12,098 nt of DNA from Pseudomonadota bacterium. GTDB taxonomy: Bacteria; Myxococcota; Myxococcia; Myxococcales; Myxococcaceae. The notes below the pieces were generated by a model, which saw nothing but the letters and a program-made list of their open reading frames with translations, had not been told where the DNA came from and searched no databases. A program made the translations under genes and the position numbers. Shown piece after piece: positions 6,211-12,098 of this stretch. Each line of letters starts with the position of its first letter. Position 1 is the first letter of the stretch. The DNA lies in the NCBI GenBank assembly GCA_023424585.1, contig JAFADT010000201.1:1-12098 (forward strand), read 5' to 3'.

Positions 6211-8538
6211 TCACTCTCCAGCCTGCGGCACACGCCGCGTCTTCCAGGTGTCGCTTGTCATCAGCGTGGTCAGCATCTTGGAGAACGAGCCTTGGTTCTG
6301 ATCATAGGCCTGCTCCATCTGCGTCAGCGTGCAGGCGTCGCTCAGGTTCTCCGGGCGTCCCATGAAGTAGCGGAAGGCCTGCCGCACGAAGCAGCGTTTC
6401 ACGTACTGAGAGGTCGCCAGGCGCTCGCTCAACTCCACCGCGTCGCGCACCGGGCCATCCAGCGCGGGGTCCGGCATCGACGTGAGCGTCGAGCTTCCGT
6501 CTGGCGTGGTCCAGCCTCCGCTGGGCGAGTGATCCCGCGCGCGCAGGAAGCCCGCGTGGTTGTAGATCTCGAAGGGCAGGCCGAGCGGCTCCATCAGGCG
6601 GTGACAGCCCTGACACTGCGCTCCGGCGGTCGCCTCCTGCAGGCGGCGGCGCGCGTTCTTGTCGGCGGCGTGAGCGCCGACCTGGGCCGCCACCTGTACG
6701 CTGCTGAGCGGCGGGACGAAGCCGCACAGGAGGTTCTCGCGCACCCACTTGCCGCGGTGGACGATGGACGGATCGTCCTCGAAGTTGCCGCCGTGCGCGG
6801 CCAGCCACACCGGGTGGGTCAGCACGCCCGCGCGCTCCGTGGCAGGCAGCGTCTTCCAGCGGCCCTCGACGGTCGCCGGGAGGATCTCGCTGACGTTGTA
6901 GGGGTGGGAGAGGCCCTTGTGCGAGTCGTACGCCGCGTTCTGCATGGAGGGGACGTAGAAGGTGCGCGTGGTGAGCAGGTTCGCCAACACGTCCTGATCC
7001 TCGACGACCACCCGTGCGATCAGATCGTCGAACTGCTGGATGAAGGTCGGCTCCAGCGGATGGAAGTTGGTGAGCAGGTTGTCGTACGAGACCGAGCTGA
7101 TGTAGCCGAGCCCCTCGAGCTCGAAGCGCGAGGTCGCCGCCGGGGACTCCTTGAACACCGCGGACACGTGCCCGTAGCCGAGCCACTCGCGGAAGAAGCC
7201 CGCGACGCCGTCACCCAGCCAGTACTGCCCGCGCTTGGAGCGCTGCTCCTCGTTGTAGTCCTGCACCAGATCGAAGCGCGGTGTCCCGTTCTCGTTGGCG
7301 TCGACGCCGCCCAGGTGCTTCTTGATCAGGGCGGTGGTCGTCGCATCCTGCGTGAGCGAGCCATCCTTCGCGGCGAGGGCCACGTCCGCCAGATGCCCCT
7401 CGAGGGGCGCGGAGTAGTACGGCCACACGAAGCTCGGCGTGGCCGAGGGCGCGCGCCCTGCCAGCGCGTAGGCCAGCTGCGAGCCCAGCTCGAGGCTGGT
7501 CAGCTCCACGCGACCGTCGGCCGGCTCGCCGCCCATCTCGCGGCGGAACATGGCGCCGGTCATCATCCACGCGGCGTTGGAGATCCGCGTGATGGAGTCC
7601 GCGCGGTTTTGAGGGGAGTAGCTCGGTTCCTGGGCGATGACCGCGGTCGCGAAGGCGGTGAGGCGGGTGAGCTCATCCTCGGTGGGCGGGCGGAAGAAGA
7701 CGCCGAACTCGAGCATCTGGCCCAGGTGGAAGCGCTTGCAGGCGTCGCTCGGGTTCGCGTCGTCGAACATGCAGCGGAAGCGGCTGTCGGTGAAGACACG
7801 CTCCATCCGGTTGCCGTCCGGGTAGTTCATCGTCCATGGCGAGGCGGCCTCGCCGACCACCGGCAGGAAGAGCTCCACCGTGGCCTCGTCCAAAGTCTCG
7901 TCCGTGGCCCAGGAGCTGTACTGCTCGATGGCGCTGGGATCGAGCGGGTTGTCGTAGAAGCTGAACCCGGTCCAGCTGCGCTCGACCGAGCCACCGACGT
8001 TGCGGGTGAACTCGCGCCGGCTCATGCGGCGGATGCGCGTCGGCGCATCCGAGCGCACGCCTTCGGTGCAGGTGAAGAGCGCGGACTGATCGAGCAGGTT
8101 GGGCTCGGGCACGACGGTCACCGGCGGGCCGTCCGTGCCACTGCAGAGGGGCATCCCCTCCCCGATCCAGGTCTTGAGCGCGGCGAGCTCGGCCGAGCTC
8201 GCGCGCTCATGCGGGGCCGGCGGCATCGGAGCCGCGTCGTCGCTCATTCGGATGAGCGCGCGCTGGGCGTTGCTGAGCTTCCCATCCACCGCCGAGCTCA
8301 CCCGCATGTCGTGCAGGGTGCGCAGCGGCATCGTCGCCCCCTGGGTCGGCAGCGCGCCGTGACAGCTGGCGCAGCGATTGGCGAGCACCGACTGCACCAC
8401 GCACGCGGCGCCCACGGTCTCCCCGGGCCCACCGGGATCCCCGGCGTCGTTGGGGCCTCCGTTGTTGGTGTTTGACCCGATGTTGCCCTTGCACGCAACG
8501 AGGCTCAACAGTCCGGCCAGCAGGAGGACGCGGTTCAT
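6211..8538 (-). CDS. DUF1592/DUF1588/DUF1585-type lipoprotein with two CXXCH heme motifs
   Basis: The 775-residue secreted protein begins with a short signal ending in the lipobox LVAC (C16), so it is probably a lipid-anchored envelope protein; a Gly/Asn/Asp-rich linker (about 18-40) follows. CASCH (56-60) with MPP at 105-107 forms a small cytochrome-c-like domain of the planctomycete-cytochrome type. The middle (about 165-530) fits DUF1592-type segments, beginning RRMSRREFTRNV. GVLTHPVWLAAHG (571-583) through CQGCHRLMEPLGLPFEIYNHAG (642-663) is DUF1588-like and holds the second CXXCH. The end (about 700-765; QAFRYFMGR, 720-728) is DUF1585-like. Family members co-occur with DUF1552 or DUF1501 proteins; electron transfer in the envelope is plausible but unproven. 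ATG 8538 has no good Shine-Dalgarno sequence, but the lipoprotein signal fixes it. The stop overlaps or nearly abuts the DUF1552 start. Confidence 0.88.
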   Translation of the reverse strand: MNRVLLLAGLLSLVACKGNIGSNTNNGGPNDAGDPGGPGETVGAACVVQSVLANRCASCHGALPTQGATMPLRTLHDMRVSSAVDGKLSNAQRALIRMSDDAAPMPPAPHERASSAELAALKTWIGEGMPLCSGTDGPPVTVVPEPNLLDQSALFTCTEGVRSDAPTRIRRMSRREFTRNVGGSVERSWTGFSFYDNPLDPSAIEQYSSWATDETLDEATVELFLPVVGEAASPWTMNYPDGNRMERVFTDSRFRCMFDDANPSDACKRFHLGQMLEFGVFFRPPTEDELTRLTAFATAVIAQEPSYSPQNRADSITRISNAAWMMTGAMFRREMGGEPADGRVELTSLELGSQLAYALAGRAPSATPSFVWPYYSAPLEGHLADVALAAKDGSLTQDATTTALIKKHLGGVDANENGTPRFDLVQDYNEEQRSKRGQYWLGDGVAGFFREWLGYGHVSAVFKESPAATSRFELEGLGYISSVSYDNLLTNFHPLEPTFIQQFDDLIARVVVEDQDVLANLLTTRTFYVPSMQNAAYDSHKGLSHPYNVSEILPATVEGRWKTLPATERAGVLTHPVWLAAHGGNFEDDPSIVHRGKWVRENLLCGFVPPLSSVQVAAQVGAHAADKNARRRLQEATAGAQCQGCHRLMEPLGLPFEIYNHAGFLRARDHSPSGGWTTPDGSSTLTSMPDPALDGPVRDAVELSERLATSQYVKRCFVRQAFRYFMGRPENLSDACTLTQMEQAYDQNQGSFSKMLTTLMTSDTWKTRRVPQAGE

Positions 8539-8580
8539 CCGGCCAGTCTGGCACGGACGGCAGGTGGAATAGCAAGCAAG

Positions 8581-8604
8581 CCCGGCCAGACGGGCTCGGC
8601 CGGG
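8581..8604 (-). terminator. Possible terminator downstream of pyrD
   Basis: CCCGGCC (8581-8587) and GGCCGGG (8598-8604) form a 7-bp perfect stem with a 10-nt loop. On the - strand it is followed by CTTGCTTGCTATT, a mixed T-containing tail. It lies 21 bp past the pyrD stop and 43 bp before the lipoprotein start, so it could separate the two units. The tail is interrupted, so strength is uncertain. The overlapping 10-bp direct repeat GACGGGCTCG (8589-8598, 8604-8613) is also present. Confidence 0.4.
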
Positions 8605-8624
8605 ACGGGCTCGTGCGTGAGCGG

Positions 8625-9701
8625 CTACGCGGACGCGTCCACGCCAATCAGGTCGCGCACGGAGGCGAAGCCATCCCGGGCCAGCAGGGCGCCCAGCTCG
8701 GGGAGGATGCGGTCCACCATACCCGGGCCCTCGTAGATGAAGCCCGTGTACACCTGCACCACCGTCGCGCCCGCGCGCAGCTTCTCGTAGACGTCCTGCG
8801 CGGTGAACACCCCGCCCACGCCGATGAGGGGCAGGGCGCCCTTGCTGCGCTGGTACGCGCGGCGGATGACCGCGTTGGACAGCTCGCGCACGGGGGCACC
8901 GGACAGGCCGCCGGCCTCCTTCGCGTGCACGTGCTCCACGGGGCGGGTGAGCGTGGTGTTGGTGGCGATCAGCCCGGACAGCCCGCGCGCCATCGCCACG
9001 TCCACCACCTCGTCCACGGCCTCGGGCGTGAGGTCCGGGGCGATCTTCAGGAACAGCGGCGTGCCCCTGGCCACCGCGTCCATCCGCTCACGCACCGCGA
9101 GCAGCAGCGTGGACAGCTGCTCCGGCTCCTGTAGCTTTCTCAGGCCGGGCGTGTTGGGCGAGGACGCGTTGACGACGACGTAGTCCCCCAGCGGCGCGAG
9201 CGCGTCCACGCACGCCACGTAGTCCTCCACCGCGCGCTCCAGCGGCGTGTCCTTGTTCTTGCCGATGTTCACGCCCAGCGGGCCGGGCTTCCACGTGCGG
9301 GCCTTGAGGCGCTCCGCCGCGGTGGCCGCGCCGTGGTTGTTGAAGCCCATGCGGTTGATGATCGCGCGGTGCTCGGGCAGGCGGAACAGGCGCGGCTTCG
9401 GGTTGCCCGGCTGGGGCTTGGGCGTGACGGTGCCAATCTCCACGGCGGAGAAGCCGCAGGCGAACAGCCCGTCCACGGCCTCCGCGTCCTTGTCCAGCCC
9501 GGCGGCGAGCGCCACCGGGTGGGCGAACTTCAGCCCCGCCAGCTCCACGGACAGGTCCATGGGCGCGCGGCGCAGCGTGCGCTCGCGCATCGCGCGGCAG
9601 CGGGCATTCCACGTCCCCAGGGCCGCGAGCCCCGTCATGCCCAGCCGGTGCGCGGGCTCCGGGGGCAGGGTGAAGAGCAGTGCGCGAGTCAGGCCGTACA
9701 T
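8625..9701 (-). CDS. pyrD: Dihydroorotate dehydrogenase, class 2 (quinone-dependent)
   Basis: The enzyme oxidises dihydroorotate to orotate, the fourth step of pyrimidine synthesis, passing electrons through FMN to the membrane quinone pool. The 358 residues and the N-terminal extension (MYGLTRALLFTLPPEPAHRL) before the barrel mark class 2, the membrane-associated form. FMN and substrate motifs are in order: AAGLDKDAEAVDG (66-78), GTVTPKPQPGNPKPRLFRL (90-108), INRMGFNN (115-122), GVNIGKNKDT (143-152), VNASSPNTPGLRKLQ (177-191) with the class 2 catalytic Ser region, LKIAPDLT, ATNTT, GLSGAPV and IGVGGVFTAQDVYEKLRAGA. ATG 9701 lies 3 bp after the stop of the deaminase-like gene, with no clear Shine-Dalgarno sequence, suggesting translation coupled to that gene. 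Serine is almost always TCC (9 of 11). The last codons (IGVDAS) are part of a 19-bp repeat found again at 4764-4782. Confidence 0.96.
   Translation of the reverse strand: MYGLTRALLFTLPPEPAHRLGMTGLAALGTWNARCRAMRERTLRRAPMDLSVELAGLKFAHPVALAAGLDKDAEAVDGLFACGFSAVEIGTVTPKPQPGNPKPRLFRLPEHRAIINRMGFNNHGAATAAERLKARTWKPGPLGVNIGKNKDTPLERAVEDYVACVDALAPLGDYVVVNASSPNTPGLRKLQEPEQLSTLLLAVRERMDAVARGTPLFLKIAPDLTPEAVDEVVDVAMARGLSGLIATNTTLTRPVEHVHAKEAGGLSGAPVRELSNAVIRRAYQRSKGALPLIGVGGVFTAQDVYEKLRAGATVVQVYTGFIYEGPGMVDRILPELGALLARDGFASVRDLIGVDASA
8630..8648. repeat. 19-bp direct repeat, copy inside the pyrD 3' end
   Basis: This is the exact match to 4764-4782. It covers the IGVDAS codons and the first base of the last Ala codon of pyrD, leaving that codon's other two bases and the stop outside. 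The two copies bracket 3,847 bp holding the DUF1592-type and DUF1552 genes. Confidence 0.7.
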
Positions 9702-9704
9702 GCG

Positions 9705-10697
9705 TCAGGCCGGGATGAAGGACGCCTCGCGCGCCCACGCGAGCGCCTGGTCCACCTGCTCGGTGGTGAGCAGGCCGTTGGACTCGACGATCTCAATCTC
9801 CCGCCGCATGTCCGTCTCCAGCAGGTAGGGGCCGTCCGTGTTGATGGTGAACTTCACCTTGCGGTCCCAGAACGTCTGCATGATGTGCTTGAGCTCCTGC
9901 AGGTCGGCCACCGCCTTGGTGTGGATGTTGGACGTGGGGCACAGCTCCAGCGTGATGTTGTTCTCGCGCAGCACCTTCATCGCGGACTCGTCGTAGGCGG
10001 CGCGGATGCCGTGGCCGATGCGGTGCGGCTTGAGCTTCTCCACCACCGCCATCAGGCCGTTGGCGCCGGTGCCGGCCGTCTCGCCGGTGTGCACGGTGCA
10101 CTTGAGGCCCGCCTTGCGGGCGCGGGCGTAGAGGTCCTCGTACTCCGCGAGCGAGGGCTTGTGCTCCATGGCGTCGCGCTCCGTGCCGGCCAGGTCGATG
10201 CCGTACACCCCGCGCGAGCGGTACTTGATGGCCTTCTCCACGATGATGCTGTTGAGCTTGTGGTCGAACTCGCGGGCCAGGCAGAAGATGAGGCCCACCT
10301 TCACGCCGTACTCCAGCGTCGCGCGGTCCATGCCCCGCAGCGCCGCGTGGATGATGTGGTCCAGGTCCAGCTCGCTGGAGAGGTTGCGCTTCATGGGGTT
10401 GAAGCGCAGCTCGATCTGCGTGACGCGGCTGCCCCGGTACTCCTTGCCAATCACCTCGTAGACGGAGCGCTCGATGGCGCTGGGCGAGGATTGGATCTTC
10501 TCCGTCCAGGTGTGGAGGATCTTCAGGTAGTCGTCGAGGCTGCCCACCTTGCCCGGGCGGGAGGTGATGAGCTCGACGAAGTCGAAGTAGTTCTTGACGG
10601 GGAGCTTGAAGCCCTGCTGGTGGGCGATGGACCACAGGATGTGCGGGGCCACCGCGCCACCCACGTGGATGTGGAGGTCAATGAGGTCGCGAACCAT
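9705..10697 (-). CDS. Adenosine/AMP deaminase-superfamily hydrolase with altered substrate pocket
   Basis: The 330-residue soluble protein has the adenosine-deaminase barrel layout and length. The metal ligands are intact: H9 and H11 (DLHIHVGGA), H203 (CTVHTGE) and D288 (TINTDGP). The catalytic E206 and the His of GHG (H229) are also present. Two substrate-contact positions differ from true adenosine deaminases. The HLDG Asp that in mouse ADA (D19) contacts the ribose is G13 here, and the second Asp of TDDP (mouse D296, contacting the base) is G289. It is therefore likely a metal-dependent deaminase of a related aminopurine or another ligand, and calling it plain adenosine deaminase is not safe. 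ATG 10697 is 36 bp after the Smr gene stop and lacks a Shine-Dalgarno sequence; pyrD follows 3 bp after its stop. The pyrD linkage fits a nucleotide-metabolism role. Confidence 0.85.
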   Translation of the reverse strand: MVRDLIDLHIHVGGAVAPHILWSIAHQQGFKLPVKNYFDFVELITSRPGKVGSLDDYLKILHTWTEKIQSSPSAIERSVYEVIGKEYRGSRVTQIELRFNPMKRNLSSELDLDHIIHAALRGMDRATLEYGVKVGLIFCLAREFDHKLNSIIVEKAIKYRSRGVYGIDLAGTERDAMEHKPSLAEYEDLYARARKAGLKCTVHTGETAGTGANGLMAVVEKLKPHRIGHGIRAAYDESAMKVLRENNITLELCPTSNIHTKAVADLQELKHIMQTFWDRKVKFTINTDGPYLLETDMRREIEIVESNGLLTTEQVDQALAWAREASFIPA

Positions 10698-10733
10698 GGC
10701 GGCATGTATGCACAGCCACGGCCACGCGTAAAG

Positions 10734-11438
10734 CTATCGGCGCAGCAGCACGTAGACGGCGCCGGCCCCGCCGTCCTGCGGGCGCGCGGTGGCGAACGCC
10801 AGCACCATCCGCTCCAGGCGCTTCTGAGAGAGCAGGTCTCTCACTGCATCCTTGAGCACCGGGAGCTGGTCCTTGGAATTCAAACCGCGCCCATGGACGA
10901 TGAGCACGCAGCGGCGCTTGGTGCGGCGGCTGTCGGACAGGAAGCGCTCCACGGCGGCCTGGGCCTCGCGCTGCGTCTTGCCGTGCAGGTCCAGCCGGTC
11001 CTGCACGGAGAAGTCGCCCCGGCGCAGCGAGCGCAGCAGGTTGGGGTCCACGCCGGGTGAGGCGCCCTCGAAGGACTCGTCGGACCCGGTGAAGGACAGC
11101 GGGCCGTCCACGGCGACCAGGTCGGACAGCTGCGCGAGCGCCTCCGCGTTGTCGTCGATGATCTCCGGCAGGCGCGGGTTGACCTGCGGGGCCTGGCCGC
11201 GGTTCGTCACCTGCTTCACGCCGTCCATGGCGGCGAAGAAGAGGCCCACGTCGTCGTCTTCCGGGCGGGCCTTGGGGGCCTTGGCGGGCTTCGGCGCGGC
11301 GGCCTTCTTCTTGGCGGCCTCGGCGGCGGCAGCGGCCTCCTTCTCCTGCTTCTGCTGATCCTGAAGCGTCTTGATGGCGGACTTGAACGGGTTGTTCTGG
11401 AACTCCGCTTCCTTCTTCTTCGGGGGCCGCTGGCTCAT
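10734..11438 (-). CDS. Smr-domain protein with charged N-terminal extension
   Basis: The last 90 or so of 234 residues form an Smr (small MutS-related) domain, a fold found in MutS2 and stand-alone proteins, many of them nucleases or nucleic-acid-binding proteins. The two signature motifs are LDLHGKTQREAQ (149-160) and VLIVHGRGLNS (178-188), with the closing GGAGAVYVLLRR at the C-terminus. The first 60 residues are Lys/Ala/Pro/Gln-rich and probably disordered, with coiled-coil tendency at 20-47. A middle part (61-140) has no recognised motif. There are no MutS ATPase or clamp regions, so this is not MutS2. ATG 11438 is preceded by AGGA about 6 nt upstream. It begins 24 bp after the TerB/DnaJ gene stop, consistent with one operon. 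The RNA or DNA target is unknown. Confidence 0.88.
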   Translation of the reverse strand: MSQRPPKKKEAEFQNNPFKSAIKTLQDQQKQEKEAAAAAEAAKKKAAAPKPAKAPKARPEDDDVGLFFAAMDGVKQVTNRGQAPQVNPRLPEIIDDNAEALAQLSDLVAVDGPLSFTGSDESFEGASPGVDPNLLRSLRRGDFSVQDRLDLHGKTQREAQAAVERFLSDSRRTKRRCVLIVHGRGLNSKDQLPVLKDAVRDLLSQKRLERMVLAFATARPQDGGAGAVYVLLRR

Positions 11439-11462
11439 GGGATTCCTGTCTTCTAACCCGGG

Positions 11463-12098
11463 CTACAGGCCGCGCAGCCTGCGGATTTCCTCGTAGGCGT
11501 CGCGGACGGCCTGGAAGCGGCGGGAGGCCTGCTCGGCGGCCCGGGGCGCCAGGTGGCTGGCCTTGTCCGGGTGGAAGCGGGCGGCGAGCTTGCGGTAGGC
11601 GCTCTTCACCTCCGCGTCGGTGGCGTCCGGAGGGAGGCCCAGCGTCTGGTAGTGAGCGGTGGCGTCGCCCAGGTGCTGCTCGGCCAGCGCCTGGGCCTTG
11701 GCGTCGGGGACGTCCAGGCCTTCGGCCACGCGCTTCAGGGCCTCGCGCTCCGAGCGCTGGAGGGGGCCATCCGCCAGGGACATCTCATAGAGCGCGTCCA
11801 GCAGGCGGAGCCGCTCGCCGGAGGGGAGGGCGTCCCGGCAGGAGGCGAGGGCGGCGGGGGCGTCCAGGGTGGCGGGGTGGGTGAGGAAGTCCTTGAGGTA
11901 GCGGCGCACGGCCTGGACGGTGTGGGCGTCGGAGTGGAGGACCTCCTCGAAGTAGTGGCGGACCTCGCGGACCTCCTCGCGGCGCATCTCGCCGTCTGCG
12001 CGGGCGACGTCCACGAAGAGGGCGGCGATGTCGCGATCGAGCGGGTCCTCGTCGGGGGCCTGGACGAGGGGGAACTCGCCCGGGCCTTGGGTGAGGGG
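11463..12098 (-). CDS. TerB-like/DnaJ-domain protein (5' end outside window)
   Basis: The frame ends at 11463 and stays open through the right edge, giving 211 residues. The GTG at 12014 is not a credible start, because the residues before it (DPLDRDIAALF) belong to the same helical domain as VDVARADGEM. Roughly residues 18-140 form a TerB-like helical region, with two repeats of the acidic pattern ARADGEMRREE and SLADGPLQRSE. A J-domain follows to the end (about 146-211): HYQTLGLPPDATDAEVKSAY, then RFHPDK with the HPD tripeptide needed to stimulate Hsp70 ATPase. This pairing is like that of DjlA, but no membrane segment is visible in the part present. It probably acts as an Hsp70 (DnaK) co-chaperone. 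It is the first visible gene of the closely spaced - strand unit leading to pyrD. Confidence 0.87.
   Translation of the reverse strand, partial: PLTQGPGEFPLVQAPDEDPLDRDIAALFVDVARADGEMRREEVREVRHYFEEVLHSDAHTVQAVRRYLKDFLTHPATLDAPAALASCRDALPSGERLRLLDALYEMSLADGPLQRSEREALKRVAEGLDVPDAKAQALAEQHLGDATAHYQTLGLPPDATDAEVKSAYRKLAARFHPDKASHLAPRAAEQASRRFQAVRDAYEEIRRLRGL

Noticed and set aside
6292..8475. Very long + strand open frame opposite the lipoprotein gene
   Set aside because: It is the antisense shadow of a well-supported gene with clear motifs; the translation is Arg/Val/Gly/His-rich without any domain.
8539..8600. Sigma-54-like promoter (TGGCCG followed by TTGC) upstream of the lipoprotein gene
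   Set aside because: The GG-to-GC spacing is 8 or 12 bases instead of the required 10.
10698..10733. Promoter-like TTTACG-17 bp-ATACAT ending six bases before the deaminase-like ATG, resembling the leaderless layout at 4510
   Set aside because: The -10 matches consensus poorly (2-3 of 6 bases), and the gene sits in a tight operon-like run, so the likeness is probably chance.
1..12098. tRNA, rRNA, CRISPR array, insertion sequence or integrase gene
   Set aside because: I looked for tRNA T-loop patterns, regularly spaced repeats and transposase or recombinase motifs, and saw none.

Overview
The window is high-GC DNA with strong third-position G/C in its genes. The gene content looks like a myxobacterium of the Myxococcus/Corallococcus type. 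It has a lipoprotein with the DUF1592/DUF1588/DUF1585 arrangement paired with a Tat-exported DUF1552 protein, polysaccharide genes, and a TerB-DnaJ protein. The assignment rests on gene content and composition only; there is no rRNA or other marker in the window.

Left part, + strand (1-2965): the 3' end of an unrecognised gene, then after about 200 bp a two-gene polysaccharide unit. This unit is an O-antigen ligase/polymerase-like membrane protein followed by a GT4-type glycosyltransferase that overlaps it by 11 bp. A 582-bp gene-free stretch (2966-3547) follows. It is rich in hairpins and ends in a textbook intrinsic terminator on the + strand, so either the glycosyltransferase mRNA has a long structured 3' UTR or an unannotated small RNA lies here.

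Right part, - strand (12098 down to 3548): from upstream to downstream the genes are a TerB/DnaJ protein (its start lies beyond the window), an Smr-domain protein, an adenosine-deaminase-like hydrolase and pyrD. All four are closely spaced and probably form one housekeeping unit. Next comes a translationally coupled pair, the DUF1592-type c-heme lipoprotein and the DUF1552 protein. Last is an ornithine cyclodeaminase/mu-crystallin family gene with a good promoter placed so that its mRNA would be leaderless.

The strongest unusual signal concerns the DUF1592-DUF1552 pair. An exact 19-bp direct repeat brackets it: one copy forms the last codons of pyrD, the other lies just beyond the 3' end of the DUF1552 gene. 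Serine codon choice also differs between this pair and pyrD. Together these suggest the pair was inserted between pyrD and the cyclodeaminase gene. No recombinase is present, so the mechanism is open. A second point of interest is the adenosine-deaminase-like protein, which keeps the metal site and catalytic residues but has glycine at two substrate-contacting Asp positions.
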